Numbered from the stretch's first letter, positions 50,942 through 62,492 are shown. The stretch is DNA of 64,000 nucleotides from Ceratopteris richardii (GCA_020310875.1 CM035421.1:272001-336000); one strand, 5' to 3'. Numbers and translations: made by a program. Notes: generated by a model from the letters alone, not told the origin.

Positions 50942-52160
50942 ATGATGTGTCGTGCATATCAGGCTAGATTAAAAGGACCCCAGATAGCTGAAATGAGCAA
51001 GAACTACCCTCGAGAAGACTTAGAAATTAAGAGAACTAAACTTTGCATGAAGATGGTAGAGCTGGCACAAACTATGTTCAAAGCCTCTCGTTATCTCAAT
51101 TGGAATAACATGGCAAAACCAGAATTACACTTTCAAGGATTAATGGAGGGGCTAGAATACTTGATTGATAACAATGAGAAAAAGGATCCGCATAGGAACC
51201 CTATTGCCTTAGAGACACAGGAAAAGAATACACCATCCTTGTTTGAAGTACCCAGCACAGAGGGTGAAGACAATTTGTCTTCCATACATAAGTATTCACA
51301 TGCATTTATGAGAGAAATACAAGAAGAGAAGTGGAGAAAAGAACAAGGAACCCATCCTCCTATTCAAGAAATAAATGACTTGCAGGAACAATTTCCCCAA
51401 GACATTCCCTCTATCTATGATGATGTAGAGGAAGAGCAACTGAGTGAACACACAGGTTTTGCATCCAATTCTTTGCAAGAATTACCTCACTTCACAGGAC
51501 CTTGGGAAGCCAAGTCTATTAGCATGAGAGCACCCACGATAATAGTGAAGAACGAAGAATCAGTAATCCCTAGAAACACGGAAGCAATAAAGAACACCAA
51601 AGTACAATGTCACCTCACTCTAGAGGAATTGTTAAAGGCTAAATCAGAATTGTGGAAGCATGTAGCAAATCAATTCCCTGAGCTTGCTACTACTCCCTCA
51701 CAGATAGGATCATGCAAGAAGGTACTACAGATACCCGTAGAAAGAATCGGAGATGTAAGAGAAGGAGAGGAAGGTAACACTTATCTTCCAATAACCCATC
51801 AGAGCTACACCACCAAAGCCATCTTAGATTCAAGAACCGGAGTAGCCATCGCTACCACCACTTTATGGAAACTTTGGGGTAAGCCAACATTAAAACCTAC
51901 CAGGATGAAGCTACAAATGGCTGACGGACATATAGAGAAACCATTAAGCTTACTAGAAGGCATTTCTGTCACCACGTGGTGTGGAGTTTGAACATACTTT
52001 CACAATATGTGACTTTAGCAAAAATCAAGCCTATGTGATGATTTTAGGACGACCATTCATGCATCAGTTGCAAATTGTACAAGATTGGGGAACTAATTCT
52101 TTGTACTTGCAACATTTAGGAGTGACTACTAAAGTCAATCTTAAAGACTATTCACATCGA
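50942..52160 (+). pseudogene. Gypsy gag-pol linker and aspartic protease
   Basis: An acidic/Glu-rich N-terminal part of unknown role. Then the retropepsin at about 51780-52120: TTKAILDSRTGVAIATTTLW, MKLQMADGHIEKPL, and in another frame VMILGRPFMHQLQIVQDW. The active-site triplet D-S-G reads D-S-R here; one G-to-A change (GGA to AGA) would account for it. A frameshift lies near 51985. Confidence 0.75.
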
Positions 52161-52177
52161 GATGTATCCCCAATACA

Positions 52178-52660
52178 ATGGATACCATCCATAAGACACA
52201 AGAAGAGACAGAATCAATACACTCATTGGAATCAGATCCCTCATGGTTGCACGAGGATACTCATCTATGGATGTGTAAGGTAGCAAAACAAGAGGAAGAA
52301 CGGTTAGAAGCCAGAACTTTAGGTTCAAAACAACATCCACGAACCCTTCAAGACCCAGCTTATGCACCTGTAGTATTTCCAGACAAGGAATTCGAGCCTC
52401 ATGGTTGGGCAGAAATATAAGCAGCAATGGATGTATCCATCAATGAAGAACAATGGATACCCCACTGTGACGAGGATGGCTATGACATTTCAGTCTTCAC
52501 AATAGAGCCAATCATGTGTGATTCAATTATAGAAGAATGTGAACCTAGCACTGATGCATTTGAGGATGCGAGTGATTTTGATTTAGAGTCAATTATTATG
52601 GATCCACCCTTTGCATCAGATGAGGAATATTTCTACGAAGTAGAAACTTACCCTTAGAGA
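52178..52660 (+). pseudogene. Gypsy acidic linker between protease and RT
   Basis: Two short frames (52178-52420, 52427-52657) separated by a stop. The second is strongly acidic (IIEECEPSTDAFEDASDFDLESI; SDEEYFYEVE). No domain recognised. Such a long acidic spacer is not standard in gypsy pol. Confidence 0.5.
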
Positions 52661-52737
52661 CACGAAGAAATTATGAATGAGGTGAGGTTAGCCACACAAG
52701 TGATTGCCAAAAGTGAAGGAAAGAAAAGAAAGAAACC

Positions 52738-53865
52738 TTGTCTGAGGAAGAAGAATCTGTGTTTGAGGTTCCTGAGAACTTCAAGAAGTATGAGATAGAA
52801 GATAGAAGAATCATGGTACGAATGCCTAACAGAAAAGCTGACATTGGAGAAGTATATGATAATCGCGAGAAAACCAAAAAAATCATAGTCGCCCTAGAAG
52901 GAGAAGAAGAAAAATGCACATACATAAGGCATGATTTGACGAATGAAGAAGAAGAAGAGTTAGTTGCCCTATTGCGCAAATATAGAGATGTTTTCGCATG
53001 GAGTTACAAAGATTTGAAAGGAGTAGAGCCAGATATATGTTCCCATAGAATCCCTATGACTCCAGATGCAAAACCTATGAAACAGAAACCATACACGTAC
53101 AATGATAACTACGCTACAAAGATTAAAGAAGAAATAGATTGTTTGATAGAAGCACGATTCATTTATGAAATTGAGCATACCGAATGGGTATCCCCCATTG
53201 TGGTTGTGCCCAAGAAGAATGGAAAATTGTGTGTGTGTATTAACCTTAAAAAAGTTAATGCCGCCACGATTAGAGACAGTTATCCTCTTCCTATCACGGA
53301 ACATTTATTGGAAAGAGTTGCGGGCAAGGAAGTTTACAGCTTTCTTGATGGTCTCTTAGGCTATAATCAAGTAGCCATCGCTCCAGAAGATCAACACAAG
53401 ACGACTTTTGCCATAGACTTGGGCATTTTTGCATTTCGTGTAATGCCTTTTGGCTTAACAAATGCACCCGCCACTTTCCAGCGACTCATGTGCCATGTTT
53501 TTAAGGAATTCTTACGCAAGAATTTGGAAGTTTATGTCGATGACATATGTGATCATTCAAATATCACGCAGACACATATCCCATAATTAAGGCAAGTATT
53601 TGACAAATGTAGAGAATATCAAGTTTGTCTGAACCCAGAAAAATGTGTTTTCATGGTCAGACAAGGCAAAATTCTAGGACACATTGTGTCAAAGAACGGA
53701 ATCTCTACGGATGAGGAAAAAGTGAAAGTAATCGCCAATCTACCTAGACCAAATAATGTAAAAGAGGTACATGCATTTATGGGTCATTGCGGTTATTACA
53801 GACGATTAATACACATGTATGCGATCATAGCCAAGCCTTTGTACTCTCTTTTGACCAAGATTTAA
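52738..53865 (+). pseudogene. Gypsy reverse transcriptase
   Basis: RT of the Ty3/gypsy class: YKDLKGVEPDICSHRIP, WVSPIVVVPKKNGKLCVCINLKKVNAATIRDSYPLP, YSFLDGLLGYNQVAIAPEDQHKTTFAIDLG (the catalytic Asp is in FLD), FRVMPFGLTNAPATFQRLM and VYVDDICDHS (catalytic pair). The piece at 53653-53865 continues GKILGHIVSKNGISTDEEKVKVI and FMGHCGYYRRLI. A TAA at about 53584 and TAA at 53863 interrupt the same frame. Confidence 0.88.
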
Positions 53866-53939
53866 TGGACAGATGAGTGTGAGAACTCATTCAATGAACT
53901 TAAATGACGTTTGTGCTCAACACCTATATTGACAACCCC

Positions 53940-54400
53940 GGATTGGAGCAAGCCATTCCATGTACATGTGGATGCATCCAACTATGCCATAGGATGTGTG
54001 TTAGCACAACCCACGAATATAGGTAATATAGACCTCCCCATAGCTTATGCGAGTAGATAGTTGAATGCAGTAGAAAGAAATTACACCACTATGGAACGAG
54101 AAAGATTAGGAATGATCTACGCGGTGAAGAAATTCAGACATTATTTGTTGGCATACAAGTTCAAATTCTTCACAGATCATCAAGCATTATTGTACTTAGT
54201 CAATAAACCATGTAACACGAGAAGACTGATACGTTGGTTTCTATTACTCATGGAGTATGACTTTGAAGTAGTAGTCAGGAAAGGAAAGACACATCTTAGA
54301 GCTGATCACCTCTCAAGACTAACCACAGGAGAAGCTCCTCAAGGCATAGCCGATGAATTACCAGATGCATACTTGTTTAACCTTGAGGTAGTACCAGAAT
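53940..54400 (+). pseudogene. Gypsy RNase H
   Basis: HVHVDASNYAIGCVLAQP (catalytic Asp) at about 53965, AVERNYTTMERERLGMIYAVKKFRHYLLAYKFKFFTDHQALLYL at 54067-54200, and LRADHLSRL near 54295. One TAG at 54058-54060 lies between the first and second motifs, in the same frame. Confidence 0.85.
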
Positions 54401-54539
54401 GGGCTAAGCTTATAGTCCCTATTCTCACATATGGACCCAAGAATCCTAGGATAAGGATCAAGGAAGGAGAGATTACCAAGTCTCAGAGATATCAAATAAT
54501 AGCAGGAAGTATATATAAACAAGATCATCAAAAGATTCT

Positions 54540-55640
54540 TGCTTATTGTGTAGATGAATCAGAACATGCAAATTGGTTGCAATTAGCACATGTAGGTGCA
54601 TTAAAGCAACATCAATCGAAACATCATACATTGCAGACTCTGCATAGATTAGGAGTCTATTGGCATTCTATGGAAGCAGATGTCGACAAGTTGTGTAATG
54701 AATGCCCTGTTTGTTGTGAAAGACCACCTGTAGAACATGCTACATTAAATCACATGTCTCTCACACCAGACCGGAGTGAACCTTTAGTGACGTACTTGAG
54801 GACAAAAACATTCCCTCAAGGAATGACTTTAGCACGACAATGAAGTCTAGAGCAGGAAGCTCAAGACTAGTCACTTATTGGCGACAATCTATACAAACGA
54901 GGACGAGATGGATACTTAAGACAATGTGTTCATGAAAGTGATTATTTGAACGTACTAGAGACTGCATACTAGGGTGTTGCAAGAGTTCATTTTGGCCCCG
55001 ATAGGGTAATCAAAGCCATCCTCTTTGCAAGATTATGGTGGCCCACTCTTCACATGGATGCGCATACCTATGTTAAGAGATGTGATGTGTGCCAAAGAAC
55101 TCAATTTCCAACTCGCAGAGATGAAATGCCATTGAAACCCATGATGGGAGGACGTGCATTTTATAAGTGGGGTATAGACTTTGTAGGACTCATTAACCCC
55201 CCTGCAAAAGGTACACATGCTGAATACATTATTTTTGTGACAGATTATCTTACCAAATGGGAAGAATGATGCACACACGACTGCAAAATTCTTATTTGAA
55301 AATGTCTTTACAAGATATGGACTGCCTATAGAGTTAGTGAGCGATCAAGGAACTCACTTTCTAAATCAGGTCATTGAATATTTGTTAGAGGATTTTATGG
55401 TGATTCGCAAGAAATCCGCACCATATCATCCTCCAGCCAATGGTCAAGCAGAAAGTACTAACAAGATCCTTTGTAACATACTGACGAAACTCGTTAACAA
55501 CAAACGTTTAGATTGGGACAAATAGTTACACCACGTTGTTTGGGCATATCGAGTGGCCTACAAGACCATACTCAATGAAACTCCCTTTCAGATGGTTTTT
55601 GGTCAGAATGTTGTGCTTCGTTTGGACTTCTTGATACCAA
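54540..55640 (+). pseudogene. Gypsy integrase with two zinc-binding modules
   Basis: First His/Cys module about 54585-54725: HVGALKQHQSKHHTLQTLHRLGVYWHSMEADVDKLCNECPVC. After stops at 54841, 54868 and 54970, a second module at 54980-55095: HFGPDRVIKAILFARLWWPTLHMDAHTYVKRCDVCQRTQ. Then the catalytic core: WGIDFVG (Asp, about 55170), LVSDQGTHFLNQ (Asp, about 55335), and PPANGQAESTNKIL (Glu, about 55430). A frameshift lies near 55270. Two modules in a row is unusual. Confidence 0.8.
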
Positions 55641-55789
55641 CCCTTAAGGTTGCACAAGAACATTAGTGGACCGGCCATGAATTATCATCAAGGATAATGG
55701 ACTTGCAATGATTAGGAGAAACCAGGCTGAAAGCAGCAGCATGAATATACACAGCAAAGAAGCGACAGAAAGCATACTTTGATGCGCAT

Positions 55790-56950
55790 GTGAAAGATAA
55801 AGGCTTAAAAGAAGGAGATTTAGTCCTAGTGTACACGCTGAAACAACACGCACAGAAATTAGAGAAGCAAAGTTATGGCCCTATGATCATTAATAGACTC
55901 TCAACAAGTGAACCGATACAATTAGCCACCCTAGAAGGAGACATAATGCCTAATTACATTAGTGGTTGTAGAGTCAAGTTATACCAGGAACATCTTACTG
56001 AGGATATGCTTAGACGACTCATGTTGGCAAAGAAGCGTAAGGAGAAAGAAAATAGGATACGTGTTGAAGCTTAGGCAGAAGCTATAGAACGCATTAAGCG
56101 CATGAAGCTAAGAAGACAAGGACTAGGGAGAGAACATTATAACCAGTTGGAAACAACACCTAGATACCCCATGGCCATGTGTCAAGCAAAGTCAAGTACT
56201 CATCCTAGCATAGTGGATTGGAGACCATTCAATACAGTCAGGCTAGAGCACTACAACCCTTGCCAAGAGCTCAGGGCTTTAATTGACTTAGGTGCTGCGA
56301 CGAGTGCAATTAGATGGTCCCACTATAAGGACTCAAGAATAGAAATGCGGCCAATTGAGGCATACCTCATGGGGCAAGGAGGCATGGAAACCCGTTGCAT
56401 GGGTGAGGTGGACCTTCCTATCCTCATAAATGAAGTGACCATGACAGCGAAGCTACTAGTGTGCCATGATGACGACCTGATAGAACCCCTGATCCTTGGC
56501 CAAGATTGGCTATACGATCACTTAGTGGACCTAAATCTTAGACAATGCTCCTTACAGATTGGAACCTTAGATCAGAAGCGAGTGATACCGGTTGACTTCC
56601 CTAACAACCCTCTGCCTGAGGTATGTAACCATGGACCCTGTGAAACGCTTATGACGGAGGACCGAAAGATATTTGGCCAAATCCCTTGGCTAAGCACGCT
56701 CCCTCCAAAGTCAACCCATGAGAGCTTGCCGATGGATAGGGGCCAGACAAGAAAATATCCACAGATTTTCCCCCGGTCTTCCAGTAGTGGACAAATAGGG
56801 ACCATTGCAGGACAGATGGGGACAATCAGTAGTCAGGTGGACTGCATCAACAGCCACATGGGCAAAACACCCTGCAGTGTCCATCCTTCCACACTTACTG
56901 CGGACTCGCCTAGATTAATAGTACAAAATGATGCACTTCCTAATGGGTAG
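55790..56950 (+). pseudogene. Gypsy post-integrase segment, UAG, then second retropepsin-like domain
   Basis: 55790-56074 encodes the GPY/F-like tail (GDLVLVYTLKQ, SYGPMIINRL, CRVKLYQEHL). A single TAG (56072-56074) follows, and the same frame continues. From 56240: CQELRALIDLGAATSAIRW (active-site-like loop), YLMGQGGMETRCMGEVDLPILI (flap-like) and PLILGQDWLYDHLVDLNLRQCSLQI (the ILGxDWL signature of retropepsins). The loop reads D-L-G, not D-S/T-G; TCA-to-TTA would explain it. The C-terminal 100 residues are Ser/Gly/Gln-rich. Confidence 0.75.
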
Positions 56951-57179
56951 GTTTTGCAAGTGTTGGACCTCCCTTCTTTTCCAAAGCAGAGTGTCCATCC
57001 GACCTCTCAACCTCAACCACGAAGGAGTCAACCACAATGGAGGAACCCAGACCAACAACAATATCAGATGACATAAGGAAGGAAGCAGCAATATCAGTAT
57101 CCCAAAGCAAGAGGCATGTGACAAATATGGGTGCCAAAAGGACAGCCACCACCGATAGATTTCAACAATGCGGACAATA

Positions 57180-57391
57180 AGAAGGAGAAGTTACAGCAGA
57201 ATCAACAAAACAGGCTAGGGAAGCCCGTCTCATCCCTGAAGTATCCTTAGCAGAAGACACCATTGTCATCGACTCCCCACCTGATACTACTACTGTACAT
57301 ACCACTACGGTGACCGAAGTACCCACCACTCCAACCACTCCTCTTTCACCTCCCATCCCTCCAATCTCCCCTGAACACCCTACCTCTCCTA
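57180..57391 (+). pseudogene. Gypsy Pro/Thr-rich ORF, left half
   Basis: The frame is open from about 57180 up to the Copia-4 insertion (TVHTTTVTEVPTTPTTPL, PPIPPISPEHPTSP). It resumes in phase at 63506 once Copia-4 and one target copy are discounted. Between 56951 and 57180 the sequence is Gln/Pro-rich but broken. Confidence 0.55.
57387..57391 (+). repeat. Target-site duplication TCCTA (left)
   Basis: TCCTA flanks Copia-4 on the left; the identical five bases lie at 63501-63505. Confidence 0.9.
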
Positions 57392-58226
57392 TGTTGGAGG
57401 ATAAACACTCCTATGTGCACAACAAAAGCAAATGAACCCTCCTAGGATCCTGAAATTTTTCAGACATAGGTTCTGTATTTTCTGAGTTTCTCTGAGTATA
57501 TGGAGAGACTGAAAATGAAATTTTGCAGGCATAAACTAGACTTTAAGAGCTTTCAAATGAGAGTAAAATCACTCCATTTGGATACTGGATGATGCCTCAA
57601 CCAGCTACAACAAAACAGATAACTTGATCTCTTCACAGAGTATGAGCTAACTGGACAGACACTGTTCTGGACATTTCTCTGCACATGTGCAGGCACTGAA
57701 CCTGAGACATATACCAGAAAAAGTAGAACTTATAAGCTTTCCAACAAGACAAAAATCATTGGAAATGGATTCTGGATGAAGGAGAAACAACAATTACAAG
57801 ACCGGGGGGTCTGCCAAAAACATCTAGATAGATAGAGTGTGTAAAAGTGAAATTTCTGCAAAATATGCAGAGAACAGTTAGTAGGGGGTGTGCTTAAGCA
57901 AGGGGGCAGCTTGGGCACGTATTTCCACGACTCTAAGTCATAATACAACTCATTAGAGGTTTAAAAGACCACCTACTAACCTCTTTAACCAATCAAAAAC
58001 ATATACATGTCAAAAGTGAGGTCCAATCACATCAAGAGGTGAGCTAGATCTTCTCTAATCAACTTCTTTCCATTATGGGCATAATTGGATGCCTCAAACT
58101 CATGGAAATCAGCCTCCTTTGATTGTGGATGATGTGGAAGGTTCAATTTGGGGCATGTTCCCACACTCTTGAGCTTGAAATCCTTTCAACACTCCCCCTC
58201 AAGCTCAAGTCTTTTCCTTTGTTGCT

Positions 58227-61200
58227 TCAGCCTATGTCTCTTATGTTGATAGCTTCCTTGAATCCTCCAAGCTTTGTACCTTCAAGAAACTTTGTCATCA
58301 TGTCTGAAACCTGCATTTTAGTGTTCACATACCTTATATCTAGCTCTTTTGCCATCACCTTTTCTCTAACGAAGTGGTAATGAACCTCTATGTGCTTGCT
58401 CCTTGCATGAAACATGGGATTGTTAGCTAGATAGATGCTTGAAATGTTGTCTCCATAAAGAGGAAACTCCTCCACTTCTACTTCCAAGTCCTTAAGTAGC
58501 TTCTTAAGCCATAATAGCTCACATGTAGCCAATGCTAAACCTATGTACTCAGCCTCTGTGGATGAAAGAGCAACAGTGGGTTGCTTCTTAGAGCTCCAAG
58601 AGATCACTTTTGTACCTATCATGAAAACATAACCCGATGTACTCCTTCGATCATCCTTGCTACCTGCCCAATCAGCATCACTATATCCTTTGACACTTAG
58701 ATCAGCATCATATGAGTAAAATAGACCTTGGTTGATGGTGTGCTTGATGTAACGAAGCACCTTTCTTGCCGCCATAAGATGATCATGAGTAGGTGCATGC
58801 AAAAATTGAGAGAGAACACCTACTACATATGCAAGATCAGGTCTAGTGAATGTAGCATAAATTAATGAACCAATTATGCTTCTATATAGTGTAATATCTT
58901 GTATAGCCTCTCCTTGACCTGCAACCAACTTTGTATTGGGCTCCATGGGCTGAGAAAGTGGCTTACAACCACTCATACCAAACCTGTATAGCACATCCAA
59001 CAAGTATTTTCTTTGAATCAAGAAGATGCCATTGTGTGCATAGATTACCTCTATTCCCAAGAAGTATTTTAGTGTTCCAAGATCAGATATCTTGAACTCC
59101 TTTCCTAGCTTTGATTTGATATCTTTAATACCTGCAATATCACTCCCTGTGATGATCAAATCGTCCACATAGATGCATATGTATACCGTCTTGTCTCCTT
59201 GCTTCTTCATGTAAAGTGATGGATCTGCAACACTTTCTTTGTATCCACAACTTGATAAATAATCCACTAACCTCTGATTCCAGGCCCTTGGGGCTTGCTT
59301 TAGTCCATATAGTGCTTTCCTTAGCTTGCAAACATGATTTGGGTACCTCATACTAGCGAATCCTTGAGGTTGGCTCATGTAGACTACTTCTTCAAGCTCT
59401 CCATTGAGGAAGGCATTCTTCACATCTAACTGATATAAGCTCCATTTCCTTGATGTGGCCACTGCAATCAAAGTCCTAATTGTTGGCATCTTGGCTACGG
59501 GGCTGAAAGTTTCATCATAATCTATCCCGTAGCTTTGGGAGAAGCCTTTCGCCACCAACCTTGCTTTGTACCTAGCAATGGAACCATCTGAATTTCTTTT
59601 AATTTTGTAAACCCACTTATTACCTATCACCTTCATGCCTTCTTGAGCTGGTACCAAGCTCCAAGTATGGTTCTCATCAAGTGCTTTGAGCTCTTCCTTC
59701 ATTGCCTCTTGCCATTCCTTGCAATCCTTAGCTTCTTCATAACTAGTTGGTTCCTTGTCCTTGATTACCTGAGTCATGTATGCATAATGCTTTGCAATGA
59801 AATTATCATATGTTAACCTTTGTACTGGATATCTTACTCTTGAAGACCTTCTTTCACTTCCTTTGGGTGTGGTTGCAATCTTCTTTCTTTGTTTTGCCAC
59901 TCCTGGAGTTTGAATTTCTTCTATCTCTTCATCTTCCAACATGCTCTCGTCCACATAGCTTCCTTCTTCAACTGAAATCTTCTCTTTGCCTTTGACTTTG
60001 CTTTCTTCAGAGCTGGTCTCTCTTTCCCTAAGCCTTCCACTCCATGGTGAGGGTGTCCTTGTGTTGCATGAGTTGCTTGGACCACTCAAATCCATGCTTT
60101 CTTGAACTCTATCATCATTCTTCAAATCTGTCTCACCTATGTCTTCAACCTGCAATGGACTTGTGCATGCATAGCAAGGCTTCAACTCATCAAAGACAAC
60201 ATCCCTACTTACCTTCAGCTCCTTGGTGATGGGATTATAGCATTTATACCCCTTTTGTTCCATAGAATATCCCAAAAAAATACACCTTTCAGATTTGGCA
60301 TCTAACTTTGACCTCAACTCTTGAGGTACATGTACATAGCATATACAACCAAAGATTCTAAGATGTGAAATGCAAGGTTTTCTTCCACTCCATGCTTCCT
60401 CAGGGGTTAGATGATGTATACCTGATGTAGGACATCTATTCATGATGTATGTGGCTGTATATGTAGCCTCTCCCCAATAACAATGCGGCATATTCATTTC
60501 ATTGAGCATACACCTTGCTACCTCTGCTATGTGTCTGTTCTTTCTCTCTGCTACCCCATTTTGTTGAGGGGTATACCTGCATGTAAATTGTCTTTTGATG
60601 CCATTGACCTGCAAAAATTCAGAAAATTCATGGGAGAAGTACTCTCCCCCTCCATCGGATCTCAAAGTTTTGATAAACTTGCCAGATTCCTTCTCCACCT
60701 GTGCTTTGAATTTCTTGAAGTAGTGGAACACATCTGATTTGTTTCTAATGCAATACAACCACACTTTCCTTGAAAAGTCATCAATGAAGGTTACAAAATA
60801 CCTATTTCCAGCAAGGGATGCTTCTCTTGTTGGACCCCAAACATCTGTGTGAATGAGGTCTAAAACATTTGCACTTACATAGGTACTCTTCTTGAAGGGA
60901 AGCCTTGATTGTTTTCCTTGTTGGCAAGCTACACAAATTTCATGCAACATTTTAGATGTAAAATTTGGTAGGCCTCTTACCAAGCTCCTCCTTTGCATGT
61001 CCTTGAGCTTTTGTAGGTTGATGTGACCTATTCGTTTATGCCATAGATCCAAATCTGCTATCCTCTTGTCTCCATATGTGACATACATTGAATGGTGTGG
61101 CTGATTTATGTCCATTGTGAACATTCTCCCTTGCTTTTTTCCTTTTGCTATGAGCTTGAAACCTGCCCTTGGATCCTCAACAAAACATCCTCTTTCATTG

Positions 61201-62492
61201 AACCTAACTTGATAGCCTTTTTCTACCATTTGGCCTACCGAAATCAAGTTTTTGGTAATAGTAGGGACATGTAATACCTCTGATAAGCACTTTGCTCTTT
61301 GATTTCCTTCCAAACTGATATCTCCCACATGTTGAATGATATGCTCTGAGTTATCACCTGTTTCCACATGCCCTTGATGCTTTGGGACCTGCAAATTACT
61401 AAAAAAATCCTTTCGACATGACATATGATTGCTACATCCACTGTCTACATACCATACATCTTCACTAGCTTGAGTTGTATCTTCACCATACCTCATGGCA
61501 AGTAAATAATCATTCCCTTGGCTAGATGATGTGTTTGCATAATTACCTTGCCCTCTATAACTGTTGTTGTTGATTTGATTCCCTTGTCTTTGAGCTCTAT
61601 GATAGCATTCATTTGCAAAATGACCGGGCTTACCGCATACAAAGCATCCATTTGAAGTGGCTTGTCCTCTTCCACCAAATCTTGCACCTCTTCCTCTATT
61701 TGTGGCTCTTCCACCTCTTTGACCTACATTTTCTTGTTGTTCTTGACCTCCTTGGTTGCTTTGATATCTTCCTCTTCCTCTTGAAGCACCTCGGTTGTGT
61801 CTTCCTCTTCCTCTACCTGCATACAACAATTGCCCTTGGCTATCCTTGGCGTTATGACCACCAAGGTTCATCTCCTCTGTCACCATGAGAGTGATTAGTT
61901 GATCAAAATCAGGAAGAGAGTCCCTTACATACACTGAAGTTGTGAAAGCCCTCCATTTTTCATCATCCCTAAGTCCATTTAGGGTGTGGGCGACAAGATC
62001 GTCATCATCTAGGGCACAACCGATTGACCCTAGTGCATCTGCAAGCTCTTTAACCTTTAATATGTAATCATTAGCACCTTGAGAGGGGCTTTTCCTAAGA
62101 TTATTTAGCTCATTCTTGAGCTGAATTTTTCTAGCTTTTGTGGAGGTTGAATACAATCTCTCCAAGCACTCCCACACCTTCTTCGATGTATCCAAATCTT
62201 GAATATGCCCTACCATAGAGTTGCTAATATGCTGAGATAAAATGAAAATGACCCTTTTGTCCCTTTCATCCCACTCTCTTACTGCTCTTCTCTGGTCATT
62301 GGTTGGATTTACCTCATCTATGTAGGGTTTTGGCTCTCCACCACTCACAAGTCCCCACAAACCTTTCCCCATCAAAAAATTGCTTATTCTAAATCGCCAT
62401 GGTTGGTAGTTTCCTTTTTCGAGCTTCTCAATTTGAGCATTGAGATCAGCCATGGTGCCTCCTAACTCTTTTGAACCTCCCCCTTGATGCAA
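58227..62492 (-). CDS. Copia-4 gag-pol polyprotein, 1421 residues, intact
   Basis: Gag (UBN2-type, about residues 14-230) is followed by an Arg/Gly-rich stretch and a zinc knuckle CFVCGKPGHFANEC (about 280-294). Protease DSGCSNHMS (about 348). Pre-integrase LWHKRIGHINLQKL (about 475). Integrase HTDVWGPT, DDFSRKVW, RSDGGGEYFS and NGVAERKNRH (about 543-650). RT QLDVKNAFLNGELEEVVYM and YVDDLIITGSD (about 1018 and 1107). RNase H DADWAGSKDDRRSTSGY (about 1271), STEAEY and HARSKHIEVHYHFVREK. The order PR-IN-RT-RH defines copia. Met 62492 opens the frame; the Met 13 codons later (MADLNAQIEKL) is the more usual gag start. No stops or frameshifts. Confidence 0.96.
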   Translation of the reverse strand: MHQGGGSKELGGTMADLNAQIEKLEKGNYQPWRFRISNFLMGKGLWGLVSGGEPKPYIDEVNPTNDQRRAVREWDERDKRVIFILSQHISNSMVGHIQDLDTSKKVWECLERLYSTSTKARKIQLKNELNNLRKSPSQGANDYILKVKELADALGSIGCALDDDDLVAHTLNGLRDDEKWRAFTTSVYVRDSLPDFDQLITLMVTEEMNLGGHNAKDSQGQLLYAGRGRGRHNRGASRGRGRYQSNQGGQEQQENVGQRGGRATNRGRGARFGGRGQATSNGCFVCGKPGHFANECYHRAQRQGNQINNNSYRGQGNYANTSSSQGNDYLLAMRYGEDTTQASEDVWYVDSGCSNHMSCRKDFFSNLQVPKHQGHVETGDNSEHIIQHVGDISLEGNQRAKCLSEVLHVPTITKNLISVGQMVEKGYQVRFNERGCFVEDPRAGFKLIAKGKKQGRMFTMDINQPHHSMYVTYGDKRIADLDLWHKRIGHINLQKLKDMQRRSLVRGLPNFTSKMLHEICVACQQGKQSRLPFKKSTYVSANVLDLIHTDVWGPTREASLAGNRYFVTFIDDFSRKVWLYCIRNKSDVFHYFKKFKAQVEKESGKFIKTLRSDGGGEYFSHEFSEFLQVNGIKRQFTCRYTPQQNGVAERKNRHIAEVARCMLNEMNMPHCYWGEATYTATYIMNRCPTSGIHHLTPEEAWSGRKPCISHLRIFGCICYVHVPQELRSKLDAKSERCIFLGYSMEQKGYKCYNPITKELKVSRDVVFDELKPCYACTSPLQVEDIGETDLKNDDRVQESMDLSGPSNSCNTRTPSPWSGRLRERETSSEESKVKGKEKISVEEGSYVDESMLEDEEIEEIQTPGVAKQRKKIATTPKGSERRSSRVRYPVQRLTYDNFIAKHYAYMTQVIKDKEPTSYEEAKDCKEWQEAMKEELKALDENHTWSLVPAQEGMKVIGNKWVYKIKRNSDGSIARYKARLVAKGFSQSYGIDYDETFSPVAKMPTIRTLIAVATSRKWSLYQLDVKNAFLNGELEEVVYMSQPQGFASMRYPNHVCKLRKALYGLKQAPRAWNQRLVDYLSSCGYKESVADPSLYMKKQGDKTVYICIYVDDLIITGSDIAGIKDIKSKLGKEFKISDLGTLKYFLGIEVIYAHNGIFLIQRKYLLDVLYRFGMSGCKPLSQPMEPNTKLVAGQGEAIQDITLYRSIIGSLIYATFTRPDLAYVVGVLSQFLHAPTHDHLMAARKVLRYIKHTINQGLFYSYDADLSVKGYSDADWAGSKDDRRSTSGYVFMIGTKVISWSSKKQPTVALSSTEAEYIGLALATCELLWLKKLLKDLEVEVEEFPLYGDNISSIYLANNPMFHARSKHIEVHYHFVREKVMAKELDIRYVNTKMQVSDMMTKFLEGTKLGGFKEAINIRDIG

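Noticed and set aside
58123..62490. Plus-strand frames opposite Copia-4
   Set aside because: Shadows of the 1421-residue minus-strand polyprotein.
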